Source of the DNA: Sphingopyxis sp.
GTDB lineage: Bacteria > Pseudomonadota > Alphaproteobacteria > Sphingomonadales > Sphingomonadaceae
Direction: 5' to 3'
Length of the DNA stretch: 64,000 nt
NCBI GenBank assembly: GCA_016793775.1
Contig: JAEULK010000076.1
Coordinates: 16,521 to 80,520, forward strand
Shown: one piece after another, positions 1 to 7,224 of the stretch
Position numbering within the stretch: position 1 is the first letter of the stretch
Layout of the letters: every line of letters starts with the position of its first letter
Notes under the pieces: model-generated
Seen by the model: the letters and a program-made list of their open reading frames with translations, nothing else
Told to the model about the DNA's origin: nothing
The model's database searches: none
Translations under genes and position numbers: made by a program

Positions 1-303
1 CTGCGCCGCAATTGTTGCCGCCAATGGATTGGCGCGCGCCGCCGCCGCCAGCCGCTCGACCTGCGCGTCGACCTCGCGTGGGTCGAGCTGTACCCAGGGC
101 CGCGGCGGGTCCTTCGCCAGCGTCAGCAACAGATCGAAATCGTCGACGGCGACGGCCGGCAGGGCGCCCTCGCGGTCCACCCCGATCACCACCGTCTGGA
201 TCGACGCCTCCGGCCTTGTCCAGCGCGCCGCATCCACGACCAGCACCGGCTCGCCGCCCGGCGCGGACCAGCGATCGGCGTCGAGATGGTCAGGCATCGT
301 CAT
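1..303 (-). CDS. Enoyl-CoA hydratase/isomerase-like protein, partial (N-terminus only)
   Basis: Incomplete at the left edge: an open frame of 101 codons runs from the ATG at 303 on the complement strand with no stop. The visible residues (LLLTLAKDPPRPWV at about 58-71, then an alanine-rich helix with ANPLAATIAAQ) resemble the N-terminal part of a divergent crotonase-type protein found beside acyl-CoA ligases, which is a judgement from memory. The catalytic core is outside the window. It starts 9 bases after the stop of the ligase gene and so is probably the last visible gene of a three-gene minus-strand operon. The family call is tentative; the reading frame itself is well supported by context. 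Confidence 0.5.
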   Translation of the reverse strand, partial: MTMPDHLDADRWSAPGGEPVLVVDAARWTRPEASIQTVVIGVDREGALPAVAVDDFDLLLTLAKDPPRPWVQLDPREVDAQVERLAAAARANPLAATIAAQ

Positions 304-312
304 CGCGTCGTC

Positions 313-1818
313 CTACCCCGCGCAAACCTCTTCCGCCAGTTCGGCCTTGAGGATGCGGCGCAGCAGCTTTCCGGTCTCGTTATAAGGGAGCTCATCGCGC
401 AAAAACCATATTTCCGGGGTCTTTGTCGAACGCAGCTTGGCCTTGATCGTTGCCGCCATCGCCCCGGTATCGGGCGCGCCCGATCGCGACACGATCACCG
501 CGACGACCTTCTCGCCCCATTTTTCGCAGGGGATGCCGAGCACCGCGCAATCGGCGATATCGTCGAAGCTGCGAAGCACATCCTCGATCTCGCCCGGCGA
601 GATATTTTCGCCGCCGCGCACGATCACATCGTCGAGTCGCCCCTCGACGAACAGATAGCCGCCCGCGTCGAGCCAGCCCGCGTCGTTGGTCGCGAACCAG
701 CCGTCGTCGGCGATGGCCTTCTTGTGCAGATATTCGCCCGACACCTGCTCGCCGCGCACATGGATCTCGCCATGCTCGCCGACGTCGCAGCATGTCCCGT
801 CCTCGCGCCTTATCTCGAGTTCGAGGCTGGGCAGCGGCTGGCCGACCGAGGCGATGCGCCGCCGCACCACGGGGTCGTCGGAGGCAAAGGCGGCGCGATG
901 GTCCTCGGCGCCCAGCAGCGCGATTGTCGAACTCGTCTCGGTCAGGCCATAAGCATTGACGAAGGCGACGTGCGGCAACATCGCCAGCGCGCGCGCGATG
1001 ACCGGCTCGGGCATCTTGCCGCCGCCATAGGACAGCGCGCGCAGGGCAGGGAGGGTCTCGACCGTCGCCGCTATCACGTCGAGGATGCGGTCGAGCATCG
1101 TTGGCACCACCATCGCATGGGTGATGCCCTCGCGCGCTGCGGTGGCGACCCATTCCTCGGCGGTGAATGCGGGTAGATAGACGATCCGCCGCCCGCCATA
1201 GGCCGCGGTCAAAATCGCCGAAATCCCGGCGATATGGTAACTCGGTACGCTCACCAGCGCCGCCTCTTCCTCGTCGGCGCCAAGGAACTCGACCGTCGAC
1301 ATGACGTAAGAAGTGAGGTTGCCGTGGCGCAGCACCGCCGCCTTGGGCTCGCCGGTCGTGCCGCTGGTGAACAGCAGCACCGCAATATCATTCTCGGCCT
1401 CGTCGAGCAGCACCGGTTCGGGCACCGCGCCTTGCAGGAACTCGGCCTCGAAGGCGCTGCGAGCGACCAGTTCGACGCCATCGACCGGCGCGATCCGCGC
1501 CAGCATATCGTCGTCGGCGACCAGCACCGCGGGCGCGGTCCGCGCGACGAGCTTGTTCAGGTCGGCGTCGGCGAGCCGATAGTTGAGCGGCACAAAGGGT
1601 GTGCCCGCCATCCCGCTCGCGAACAGCAGCACGGGCAGGGCGTCGCCGTTCATGCCGAGGAAGGCTGTGTTCGCCTTGCCCTTGCCGGCCAGCCATACCG
1701 CCACGCGGCTGGCGCGCGCGCGATAGGCGGCGAAATCGAGCCCGCCCGACCGCCCGCCCACCGCCGGGCGGTCGCCGCAGGCGTCGGCGGCGATATCGAG
1801 GAGCAGCGGCGTGCGCAT
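313..1818 (-). CDS. AMP-dependent acyl-CoA synthetase/ligase
   Basis: A 501-residue member of the ANL (acyl/aryl-CoA ligase) superfamily, which activates a carboxylic acid to acyl-AMP and then acyl-CoA in the cytoplasm. The P-loop-like signature TSGTTGEPK lies at 151-159, the adenylate-binding YGLTETSS segment in the middle, and the C-terminal YNETGKLLRR carries the conserved catalytic lysine region. The ATG at 1818 is chosen because the family N-terminus starts there; an upstream extension would overlap the small gene ending at 1824. It sits 5 bases after that gene and just before a crotonase-like gene, so a fatty or aromatic acid beta-oxidation role is likely. The substrate cannot be read from sequence. 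Confidence 0.85.
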   Translation of the reverse strand: MRTPLLLDIAADACGDRPAVGGRSGGLDFAAYRARASRVAVWLAGKGKANTAFLGMNGDALPVLLFASGMAGTPFVPLNYRLADADLNKLVARTAPAVLVADDDMLARIAPVDGVELVARSAFEAEFLQGAVPEPVLLDEAENDIAVLLFTSGTTGEPKAAVLRHGNLTSYVMSTVEFLGADEEEAALVSVPSYHIAGISAILTAAYGGRRIVYLPAFTAEEWVATAAREGITHAMVVPTMLDRILDVIAATVETLPALRALSYGGGKMPEPVIARALAMLPHVAFVNAYGLTETSSTIALLGAEDHRAAFASDDPVVRRRIASVGQPLPSLELEIRREDGTCCDVGEHGEIHVRGEQVSGEYLHKKAIADDGWFATNDAGWLDAGGYLFVEGRLDDVIVRGGENISPGEIEDVLRSFDDIADCAVLGIPCEKWGEKVVAVIVSRSGAPDTGAMAATIKAKLRSTKTPEIWFLRDELPYNETGKLLRRILKAELAEEVCAG

Positions 1819-1823
1819 CGCGG

Positions 1824-2132
1824 TCAGTCCGAGGCGGGAAGCGGCTTCGCGCCCTTGATCGTCATGGCGACGCCGTTGAAGGCCAGCGATCCCTTGCCCG
1901 CCTTGGCGCCCAGCACCTCGATCCCGCTCGCCGCGTCGGTGTAGCGTTTGCCGATCATCACGCCCGCAGCGAAATCGGCGCTGACGTCGCCGCTCGGCGC
2001 GCTTGCATCGTCGATCGGCAGCACCGGCGCCCCGCCGCACTGCAATTCGCCGGCGGCGCTCGGTGGCCGCACGACGACCAACTGCGCATCGCACACCGCC
2101 GATTTCCAGCGCGAACCCGGCTTCAGTTCCAT
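1824..2132 (-). CDS. Small conserved-looking hypothetical protein (102 aa)
   Basis: A 102-residue protein I cannot assign to a named family. It has two cysteines (CDAQLVVVRPP near residue 14 and ELQCGGAPV near 32), no signal peptide and no membrane segment. It begins with an ATG preceded by an AAAGGA ribosome-binding site and is followed after 5 bases by the acyl-CoA ligase, so it is very probably the first gene of that operon. The paired cysteines and 'CGGAP' turn could bind a metal or form a small beta-rich accessory domain, but that is speculation. Coding reality is supported by start signal, spacing and composition. Confidence 0.65.
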   Translation of the reverse strand: MELKPGSRWKSAVCDAQLVVVRPPSAAGELQCGGAPVLPIDDASAPSGDVSADFAAGVMIGKRYTDAASGIEVLGAKAGKGSLAFNGVAMTIKGAKPLPASD

Positions 2133-2182
2133 GTCACTCGATCCTTTCCCGTGGCGCCCGTCTGTCGCCTTTGCTTCGCCAA

Positions 2183-2222
2183 TATGTCAATCGACATAGA
2201 AAGTAAACGTAGTTATATAACT
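2183..2222. promoter_or_regulatory. Two palindromes in the divergent promoter between the acyl-CoA ligase operons
   Basis: Between the divergent genes at 2132 and 2244 there are two perfect dyads: TATGTC-AATC-GACATA at 2183-2198 and AGTTATATAACT at 2211-2222. They lie in an AT-rich stretch about 20-60 bases upstream of the plus-strand ligase start. This is the usual form of an operator for a TetR, MarR or GntR regulator; no regulator gene lies adjacent. Confidence 0.45.
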
Positions 2223-2243
2223 CGAAAGAGCAAAGGGAGAGCG

Positions 2244-3779
2244 ATGCATCCACGGCATTTTGCGGCAACGGCGCCCGATCGCCCGGCGATCGTCATGGCG
2301 GCGGACGGAGCGGCGACACGCTACGCCGAACTCGAGGCCGTCGCAAATCGCGGCGCGCAATTGTTTCGTTCGCTCGGCATCGGTCGCGGCGATACGGTCG
2401 CGGTCTGGCTCAAGAACGTCCGCGAATATTTCGAAATCTACTGGGCCGCGCAGCGCGCGGGCCTCTATCTCTGCCCGATCTCGAGCCAGCTGATGCCTGA
2501 CGAAGCCGCCTATATCCTGAACGACAGCGGTTCGAAGCTGCTCGTCACCCACGCCGATGTGCCTGCATCTGCGCCTTTGGTTGCGGCGCGAGCCGATCTG
2601 ATCCCCGACGTCGCCGATATCTTCGACCTCGGCACCGGCCTCGCGCCCTCCTGGCAGACGGCGGTCGCCGAGCAGCCCGCAACCCGCATCGCCGACGAAT
2701 CGGCGGGCTATCACCTCGTCTACTCGTCGGGCACCACGGGTCGGCCGAAGGGCATCCGCCTGCCGTTGTCGGGCGAACCCGCCGATGCCCCGCATATGCT
2801 CGCCGAGCGCATGGCGGCACGTTACGGCATCGGCCCCGACGCCGTCCTGCTGTCGCCCGCGCCGCTCTATCACACCGCGCCGCTCGCCTATGGCATGTCG
2901 GCGCATCGCCTCGGCGCGACCGTGGTCATCGTGGAGAAGTTCGACGCCGAGGAGGCGTTGCGCCTGATCGAGAAGCACCGCGTAACCTTCATGCAGATGG
3001 TGCCGACGATGTTCATCCGCCTGCTCGCGCTTCCCGAGGAGGTCCGCGCGCGCTACGACATTTCCTCGCTTCAAAAAATCGTCCACGCCGCCGCGCCGTG
3101 CCCGGTCGAGGTCAAGCGCCATATGATCGAATGGCTCGGGCCGATCGTCTATGAATATTACGGCGGGTCGGAAGGAAACGGTTCGACCTTCATCACGCCG
3201 CAGGAATGGCTCGACCATCCGGGCTCGGTTGGCCGCGCCGACTGGGGCACGCTCCATATCTGCGGCGAGGACGGCGAAGAAGTGGGGCCGAACGTCGATG
3301 GTCTCGTCTATTTCGAGGGCGGCTGGGATTTCCAGTATCTCAACGACCCCGCCAAGACCCGGGACGCGCGCCACCCATTGCATCCCGGCTGGTCGACGCT
3401 CGGCGACATCGGCCATGTCGATGAAGAGGGTTATCTCTACCTCACCGACCGCAAAAGCTTCATGATCATCGCGGGCGGGGTGAACATCTATCCGCAAGAG
3501 GCCGAAAACCTGCTCATCCAGCACCCCGAGGTCGCCGACGTCGCGGTGATCGGCGTGCCGCACGCCGAGATGGGCGAGGAAGTGAAGGCGGTGGTCCAGC
3601 CGAAGGACTGGAGCGCCGCCGGCCCCGACCTCGCGGCGCGGCTGATCGCCCATTGCCGCGCGCATCTCAGCCCGATCAAATGCCCACGCTCGGTCGATTT
3701 CGACCCCGCGCTGCCGCGCCACGATACGGGGAAGCTGTACAAGCAGGCGGTGCGTAAGCGCTATTGGCCACCGAAATAG
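2244..3779 (+). CDS. AMP-dependent acyl-CoA synthetase/ligase
   Basis: A 511-residue ANL-superfamily ligase that makes an acyl-CoA from a free acid, ATP and CoA. The signature SSGTTGRPKG is at 161-170; YEYYGGSEG marks the adenylate-binding loop; the C-terminal RHDTGKLYKQAVRKRYW carries the catalytic lysine. The ATG at 2244 is preceded by AAAGGGAGAG, a good ribosome-binding site, and the open frame upstream of it is non-coding in character. It is transcribed divergently from the other ligase operon and shares its promoter region. FadD- or feruloyl-CoA-synthetase-like specificity is possible but cannot be settled here. Confidence 0.87.
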   Translation: MHPRHFAATAPDRPAIVMAADGAATRYAELEAVANRGAQLFRSLGIGRGDTVAVWLKNVREYFEIYWAAQRAGLYLCPISSQLMPDEAAYILNDSGSKLLVTHADVPASAPLVAARADLIPDVADIFDLGTGLAPSWQTAVAEQPATRIADESAGYHLVYSSGTTGRPKGIRLPLSGEPADAPHMLAERMAARYGIGPDAVLLSPAPLYHTAPLAYGMSAHRLGATVVIVEKFDAEEALRLIEKHRVTFMQMVPTMFIRLLALPEEVRARYDISSLQKIVHAAAPCPVEVKRHMIEWLGPIVYEYYGGSEGNGSTFITPQEWLDHPGSVGRADWGTLHICGEDGEEVGPNVDGLVYFEGGWDFQYLNDPAKTRDARHPLHPGWSTLGDIGHVDEEGYLYLTDRKSFMIIAGGVNIYPQEAENLLIQHPEVADVAVIGVPHAEMGEEVKAVVQPKDWSAAGPDLAARLIAHCRAHLSPIKCPRSVDFDPALPRHDTGKLYKQAVRKRYWPPK

Positions 3780-3937
3780 CTAAGGCACGAAGGATTCGGA
3801 CAAAAGGCGCAGGCGGATTCCTGTTTTCGCGGGGATGACGAGAGAGGTTGCAAGCCCGCTGTAACCGCCATTCGCCTTGCTTTCGCCCCGAATTTCCGTA
3901 TTTTGGCGCGGCATGATCCGCTCGGTGCTCATGCCTG

Positions 3938-4552
3938 ATGCTCGCCGTCGCCGTCGCTTTCCAGCGCGTGACCGGCTGCGCTATGGCTGAGACCGTGGCG
4001 GCCGCGCCACCGAGCGACCATTGCGCCGAAATGGCGGCCAGCGAGTCCGGCGATACCGGTCATCACCAGATGCCTGACGGCGACGCGCCCCATGATTGCA
4101 AACATGGTTGTTATCTGCCCGCGATCTCCGCGCCGCCGACGCTCGTCGCCGATATCGCCCCGAACCCGTCGCGAACTTACGCGGCGATCGGGATCGAGGG
4201 GGTCGCGCCCTACTGGTTACGCCTCGAGGGCAGTGCGTTCGTCTCGACCAAGGGCGACGTCCATCTGCGCGCCGAGGGCAGCCACGACCATCGCATCATC
4301 CAGCGCCTGATCGTGCAGCCCCGGTTCGAAGCCAGTCCGGCGGCGCAGGATGTCCCCGAACTGGGCATCGGCGCCGGGCTGTCCGACGTCGAGCTGGGCC
4401 TCCGCTTCCGCCACGAAATCGTCCCCGAATTCGCGCCTTATGTGGGCGTTGAACATGCGCGCAAGATCGGCGACACCGCCCGCTTTGCCCGCACCATGGG
4501 AGAGGGTGTCGGCGGGACAAGCTTCGTCGCGGGGGTGCGCCTCTGGTTCTGA
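3938..4552 (+). pseudogene. copB: Fusion of a DUF2946-like copper-operon leader protein with the C-terminal part of CopB
   Basis: The 204-residue frame has two unrelated halves. Residues 1-75 resemble the small His/Cys-rich exported protein (DUF2946 type) that often precedes copA: a hydrophobic start, then DHC, GHH and HDCKHGC. Residues 80-204 match the C-terminal beta-barrel of the outer-membrane copper-resistance protein CopB (YAAIGIEGVAPYWL, QRLIVQPRFE, ELGIGAGLSD, FAPYVGVEHARKIGDTA, FVAGVRLWF end). All of CopA and the N-terminal half of CopB are missing. The simplest reading is an internal deletion that joined the two genes in frame near 4160-4180. The product, if made, is unlikely to be a working CopB. 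Domain identities are from memory of the families. Confidence 0.7.
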
Positions 4553-4562
4553 TTTATCATTT

Positions 4563-4646
4563 CGTCATTGCGAGCGGAGCGAAGCAATCCAGGGCGGTTT
4601 ACGGCACTCTGGATTGCCGCGTCGCCTTTGGCTCCTCGCAATGACG
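4563..4646. repeat. REP-like imperfect inverted repeat
   Basis: The arm starting CGTCATTGCGAG at 4563 is mirrored by CTCGCAATGACG ending at 4646, with GCAATCCAG and CTGGATTGC as further matching inner parts around a short centre. It lies between the convergent copB remnant and the ynfA-like gene. This form is known from dispersed extragenic palindromic repeats of sphingomonads; only one clear copy is seen here. It may also act as a bidirectional terminator. Confidence 0.65.
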
Positions 4647-4654
4647 AGGATTGG

Positions 4655-4993
4655 TCAACCCCGCCCGGGCCCCCACAGGATCAGCGCGGCCCCGCCCACG
4701 CAGACGAGCCCGCCGAGTATGTCCCACCGGTCGGGCGAGACCCCTTCGACCAGCTTCAGCCAGGCGAGCGACGCGACGATATAGATGCCGCCATAGGCCG
4801 CAAAGGCGCGGCCCGCCGCCTCGGCCTCGACGCGCGTCAGCGCAAAAGCGAAAAAGGCGAGCGCCAGCGCGCCGGGCGCCAGCCACCATGGCGACTTGCC
4901 CAGCCGCAGCACGGCCCAGAAGGCGAAGCAGCCGCCAATCTCGCCGAGCGCGGCGAGGACATACCATCCGATCGTCGTCAGTGGCGCGGTCAT
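4655..4993 (-). CDS. YnfA/UPF0060 family small membrane protein
   Basis: A 112-residue inner-membrane protein with four hydrophobic helices, matching the YnfA (UPF0060) family in length and in conserved parts such as [25 protein letters not shown] and [12 protein letters not shown]. The family is related to small multidrug-resistance transporters; its physiological role is not firmly established. The ATG at 4993 overlaps the stop of the MerR-family gene by four bases (ATGA), so the two are translationally coupled. The neighbourhood (MerR regulator, CDF transporter, copB remnant) points to metal or cation stress. Confidence 0.85.
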   Translation of the reverse strand: MTAPLTTIGWYVLAALGEIGGCFAFWAVLRLGKSPWWLAPGALALAFFAFALTRVEAEAAGRAFAAYGGIYIVASLAWLKLVEGVSPDRWDILGGLVCVGGAALILWGPGRG

Positions 4994-5403
4994 GCGTGCC
5001 GGCCTTCGCAATATCCATGATCGCCCAGCGCCTCGATGACCCGGCAATCGCCGGCTAGCCCGCCGCGGCACCGCCCGATGATGCGTGCCAGCTCGTCGCG
5101 CAACACCTGCAACTGCGCGATCTTTTCCTCGACCTGGCTCAAATGGCGCGTTGCGATACGGTCGGCCTCGCCGCAATCGCGCTCGGGATGGTCCGACAGA
5201 TCGAGCAGCGAGCGCACCTCCTCGATCGTGAAGCCCAGATCGCGCGAATGGCGCACGAATGCCAGCCGCGACCGATGCGCCTCGCCATAGCTGCGATAAT
5301 TGGCCGCGGTCCGGTGCGGCTCGGGGAGCAGCCCAATGCGCTCATAATAGCGGATCGTCTCGATATTGGCGCCGGTGACGCGCGCGAGTTCGCCGATTTT
5401 CAT
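4990..5403 (-). CDS. MerR family heavy-metal-responsive regulator (CadR/PbrR type)
   Basis: A 137-residue MerR regulator: N-terminal winged helix ([20 protein letters not shown]), coiled-coil dimer helix, C-terminal metal loop. Cysteines at 77, 112, 120 and 132 reproduce the C77/C112/C119-type pattern of Cd/Pb sensors such as CadR and PbrR, so Cd(II), Pb(II) or Zn(II) is the likely ligand (family knowledge plus residue positions). It is divergent from a CDF-type transporter, with a typical MerR promoter in the 68-base gap, and overlaps the downstream ynfA-like gene by four bases. It should repress and then, with metal, activate the transporter. Confidence 0.88.
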   Translation of the reverse strand: MKIGELARVTGANIETIRYYERIGLLPEPHRTAANYRSYGEAHRSRLAFVRHSRDLGFTIEEVRSLLDLSDHPERDCGEADRIATRHLSQVEEKIAQLQVLRDELARIIGRCRGGLAGDCRVIEALGDHGYCEGRHA

Positions 5404-5406
5404 GCC

Positions 5407-5437
5407 TTGACCCTGTAGCTGCTACAGGCTGCATATA
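5407..5437 (+). promoter_or_regulatory. MerR-type promoter/operator with 19-bp spacer
   Basis: TTGACC (5407-5412) is followed after 19 bases by CATATA (5432-5437). The spacer holds a perfect dyad, CCTGTAG-CTG-CTACAGG (5412-5428). A long spacer containing a dyad is diagnostic for MerR-activated promoters, and the operator resembles those of cadR/pbrR. It points toward the CDF-type gene starting at 5472. Confidence 0.85.
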
Positions 5438-5471
5438 GGTTCGCGACTCGAAACCCCAAGGAGATTCGGCG

Positions 5472-6113
5472 ATGGCCGATCAATGCTGCGCCGGCAAGAG
5501 CGGCAAGACCGCGCTTAACGATCCCAAGTGGCGGCGCGTCCTGTGGATCGCGCTGCTCGTCAACGCGGGCATGTTCGCGGTCGAGATCGCCGCCGGCGTC
5601 GCGGCGGATTCGCGCGCGCTCCAGGCCGACGCGCTGGATTTCCTCGGCGATGCCGCCAATTATGCGCTCAGCCTCGGCGTTGCGGGGATGGCGCTCGCCT
5701 GGCGCGCCCGCGCCGCGCTGGTCAAGGCGGCGACGATGCTGCTCTTCGGCCTCGGCGTACTCGGCGCGACGATCTGGGGTTTCGTGAACGGCACGGCCCC
5801 GCATGCCGAGACGATGGGGCTCATCGGCGCCGCCGCGCTGGCCGCCAATGTCGCCGTCGCGCTGATGCTCTATCGCTGGCGTACGGGCGATGCGAACATG
5901 CGCTCGGTGTGGATCTGCTCGCGCAACGACGCGATCGGCAATCTCGCGGTGCTCGCCGCCGCGCTCGGGGTGTTCGGTACCGGGCGCGGCTGGCCCGATC
6001 TCGCGGTCGCCGCGATCATGGCGGGCCTCGCCATCTGGGGCAGCGCGGAGGTCTTCCGTCAGGCGCGCGGCGAACTGCGGGAAGCTCCGGCGCTCGCTGA
6101 AAGCACAGCCTGA
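5472..6113 (+). CDS. Cation diffusion facilitator-like transporter (short form)
   Basis: A 213-residue inner-membrane protein with about six transmembrane helices, of the CDF superfamily, which exports Zn(II), Cd(II) or Co(II) by proton antiport. The two metal-site helices are visible: QADALDFLGDAANY (D-x3-D) near 53-66 and CSRNDAIGN in the fifth helix. The cytoplasmic C-terminal domain of full-length CDF proteins is absent, as in the short forms often paired with CadR-like regulators. The N-terminus has a CC pair. AAGGAGATTC precedes the ATG. Regulation by the divergent MerR gene is strongly suggested by the promoter at 5407. Confidence 0.85.
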   Translation: MADQCCAGKSGKTALNDPKWRRVLWIALLVNAGMFAVEIAAGVAADSRALQADALDFLGDAANYALSLGVAGMALAWRARAALVKAATMLLFGLGVLGATIWGFVNGTAPHAETMGLIGAAALAANVAVALMLYRWRTGDANMRSVWICSRNDAIGNLAVLAAALGVFGTGRGWPDLAVAAIMAGLAIWGSAEVFRQARGELREAPALAESTA

Positions 6114-6199
6114 CGCGCGGCGGCGGCGATTGCGGTTGCCCGGCGACTTCCCTAATATTGCGCCACATAAAGACCGTGGGTGGTCGCAGGAGCAATATA

Positions 6200-6706
6200 G
6201 TGGCGAAAACCGGACAGCGTTTTCGGCATCCGGCCGAATATTATACCGATCCCGAAAACAGTATCGGCTATCTGGCGCGCATCGTCTTTCGTTCCTTTTC
6301 GCGGCTGCTCGAACGACGGACGCTGACGCACGACGTATCGGCGGGCCAGTGGCGTTTCCTGCGCCAGTTGTGGCGCGAGGACGGCATCACCCAGCGCGAG
6401 CTCAGCGAACGCGTCGGCATGCGCGAGCCGACGACGGTGGTGGCGCTGAAGGGCCTCGAAAAGGCGGGTTTCATCACGCGCAAGAAGACCGCCGAGGACC
6501 GGCGCAAGACCTTCATCTTCCTGACCCCGCACGCGCGCAAACTCGAACTGATCCTTGCGCCGATGAACGCCGAGATCCACGAAATCGCCACGCGCGGCAT
6601 GAGCGACGCCGAGGTGGAGACGTTGCAGACGCTGATGCGCCGCGTCATCGCCAACCTCGGCGAAGAGGCGCGCAGCCTCGCGGTGCTGTCCGACATAGGG
6701 GCGTAA
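6200..6706 (+). CDS. MarR family transcriptional regulator
   Basis: A 168-residue winged-helix protein: dimer helix 1, then ISAGQ-like start of the DNA-binding domain, TQRELSERVGMREPTTVVALKGLEKAGFI as recognition part, and the beta-wing with DRRKTF. The GTG at 6200 is chosen because CAGGAG lies 8 bases upstream; an in-frame TTG at 6158 would add 14 unusual residues without a ribosome-binding site. MarR proteins sense phenolic or other small ligands. The target is unclear: it faces an IS3 remnant downstream, so its regulated neighbour may have been lost. Confidence 0.85.
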   Translation: MAKTGQRFRHPAEYYTDPENSIGYLARIVFRSFSRLLERRTLTHDVSAGQWRFLRQLWREDGITQRELSERVGMREPTTVVALKGLEKAGFITRKKTAEDRRKTFIFLTPHARKLELILAPMNAEIHEIATRGMSDAEVETLQTLMRRVIANLGEEARSLAVLSDIGA

Positions 6707-6949
6707 CGCCGCAGTATCGGAATGCCGAGCCCTGCTGGGCTTGGACCACGCCCAATCGGCCAGGCGATTGGGCCGAAAAGCTTCGATGGTTCGCCGACCT
6801 TGTCCTCGTCCAGAACCCGCTTCGCCGCGAGTTGCATCTGATATCGCTATTGCCTGGAAGCCGACCGGATGCGGTGAAGAATATCGATCTTGAGCTGTCG
6901 ACGTTCGCGCGCTGGGGTTGTTCGTGCCGGCGCAAAAGGCGGCGAAGAG
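6707..6949. other. Unassigned degenerate stretch next to the IS3 remnant
   Basis: No convincing gene between the marR stop and the recognisable IS part. All frames give short, low-quality translations. It may be further decayed transposon sequence or the debris of a lost gene; I recognise nothing specific. Confidence 0.4.
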
Positions 6950-7223
6950 AAAGCTCTCTGCATCCCGCGCAAGCTGTCCATTCTCTTTCTCCAGAGCCTT
7001 CATCCGCCGCGCCTGGTCGGTCTTCAGAACGATAACAGGTCTGCTCGCTGATCGCGATCCGACGGCACGCTTCCGCCGTCGTGGCGCCCTGTGCAAGCAC
7101 AACCTCCGCCCCACGCGGCTTGCCGATAATCTCTTCCGGGCGATGCTTCTTGCTCGGCATTCCATATCTCCTTCGCCGTCCAAAATATCATCGATTCGGG
7201 ACTACTCAGAAGGGGGCAGATCA
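6950..7223 (-). mobile_element. Left IS3-family remnant: 5' end and broken orfA
   Basis: On the complement strand a terminal sequence TGATCTGCCCCC begins at 7223, followed at 7160 by the orfA start (MPSKKHRPEEIIGK, then VLAQGATTAEACRRIAISEQ), a typical IS3-family orfA helix-turn-helix. Near 7028 several codons are lost and the frame changes; the sequence continues as LKTDQARRMKALEKEN in another frame and fades out by about 6950. orfB is absent. The intact terminus abuts the propionyl-CoA synthetase stop codon at 7225-7227. Orientation is the same as that of the remnant at 16943. Confidence 0.75.
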
Positions 7224-7224
7224 A

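Noticed and set aside
6158-6199. TTG start for the MarR-family gene at 6158
   Set aside because: No ribosome-binding site and a non-family N-terminus; GTG at 6200 has CAGGAG upstream.
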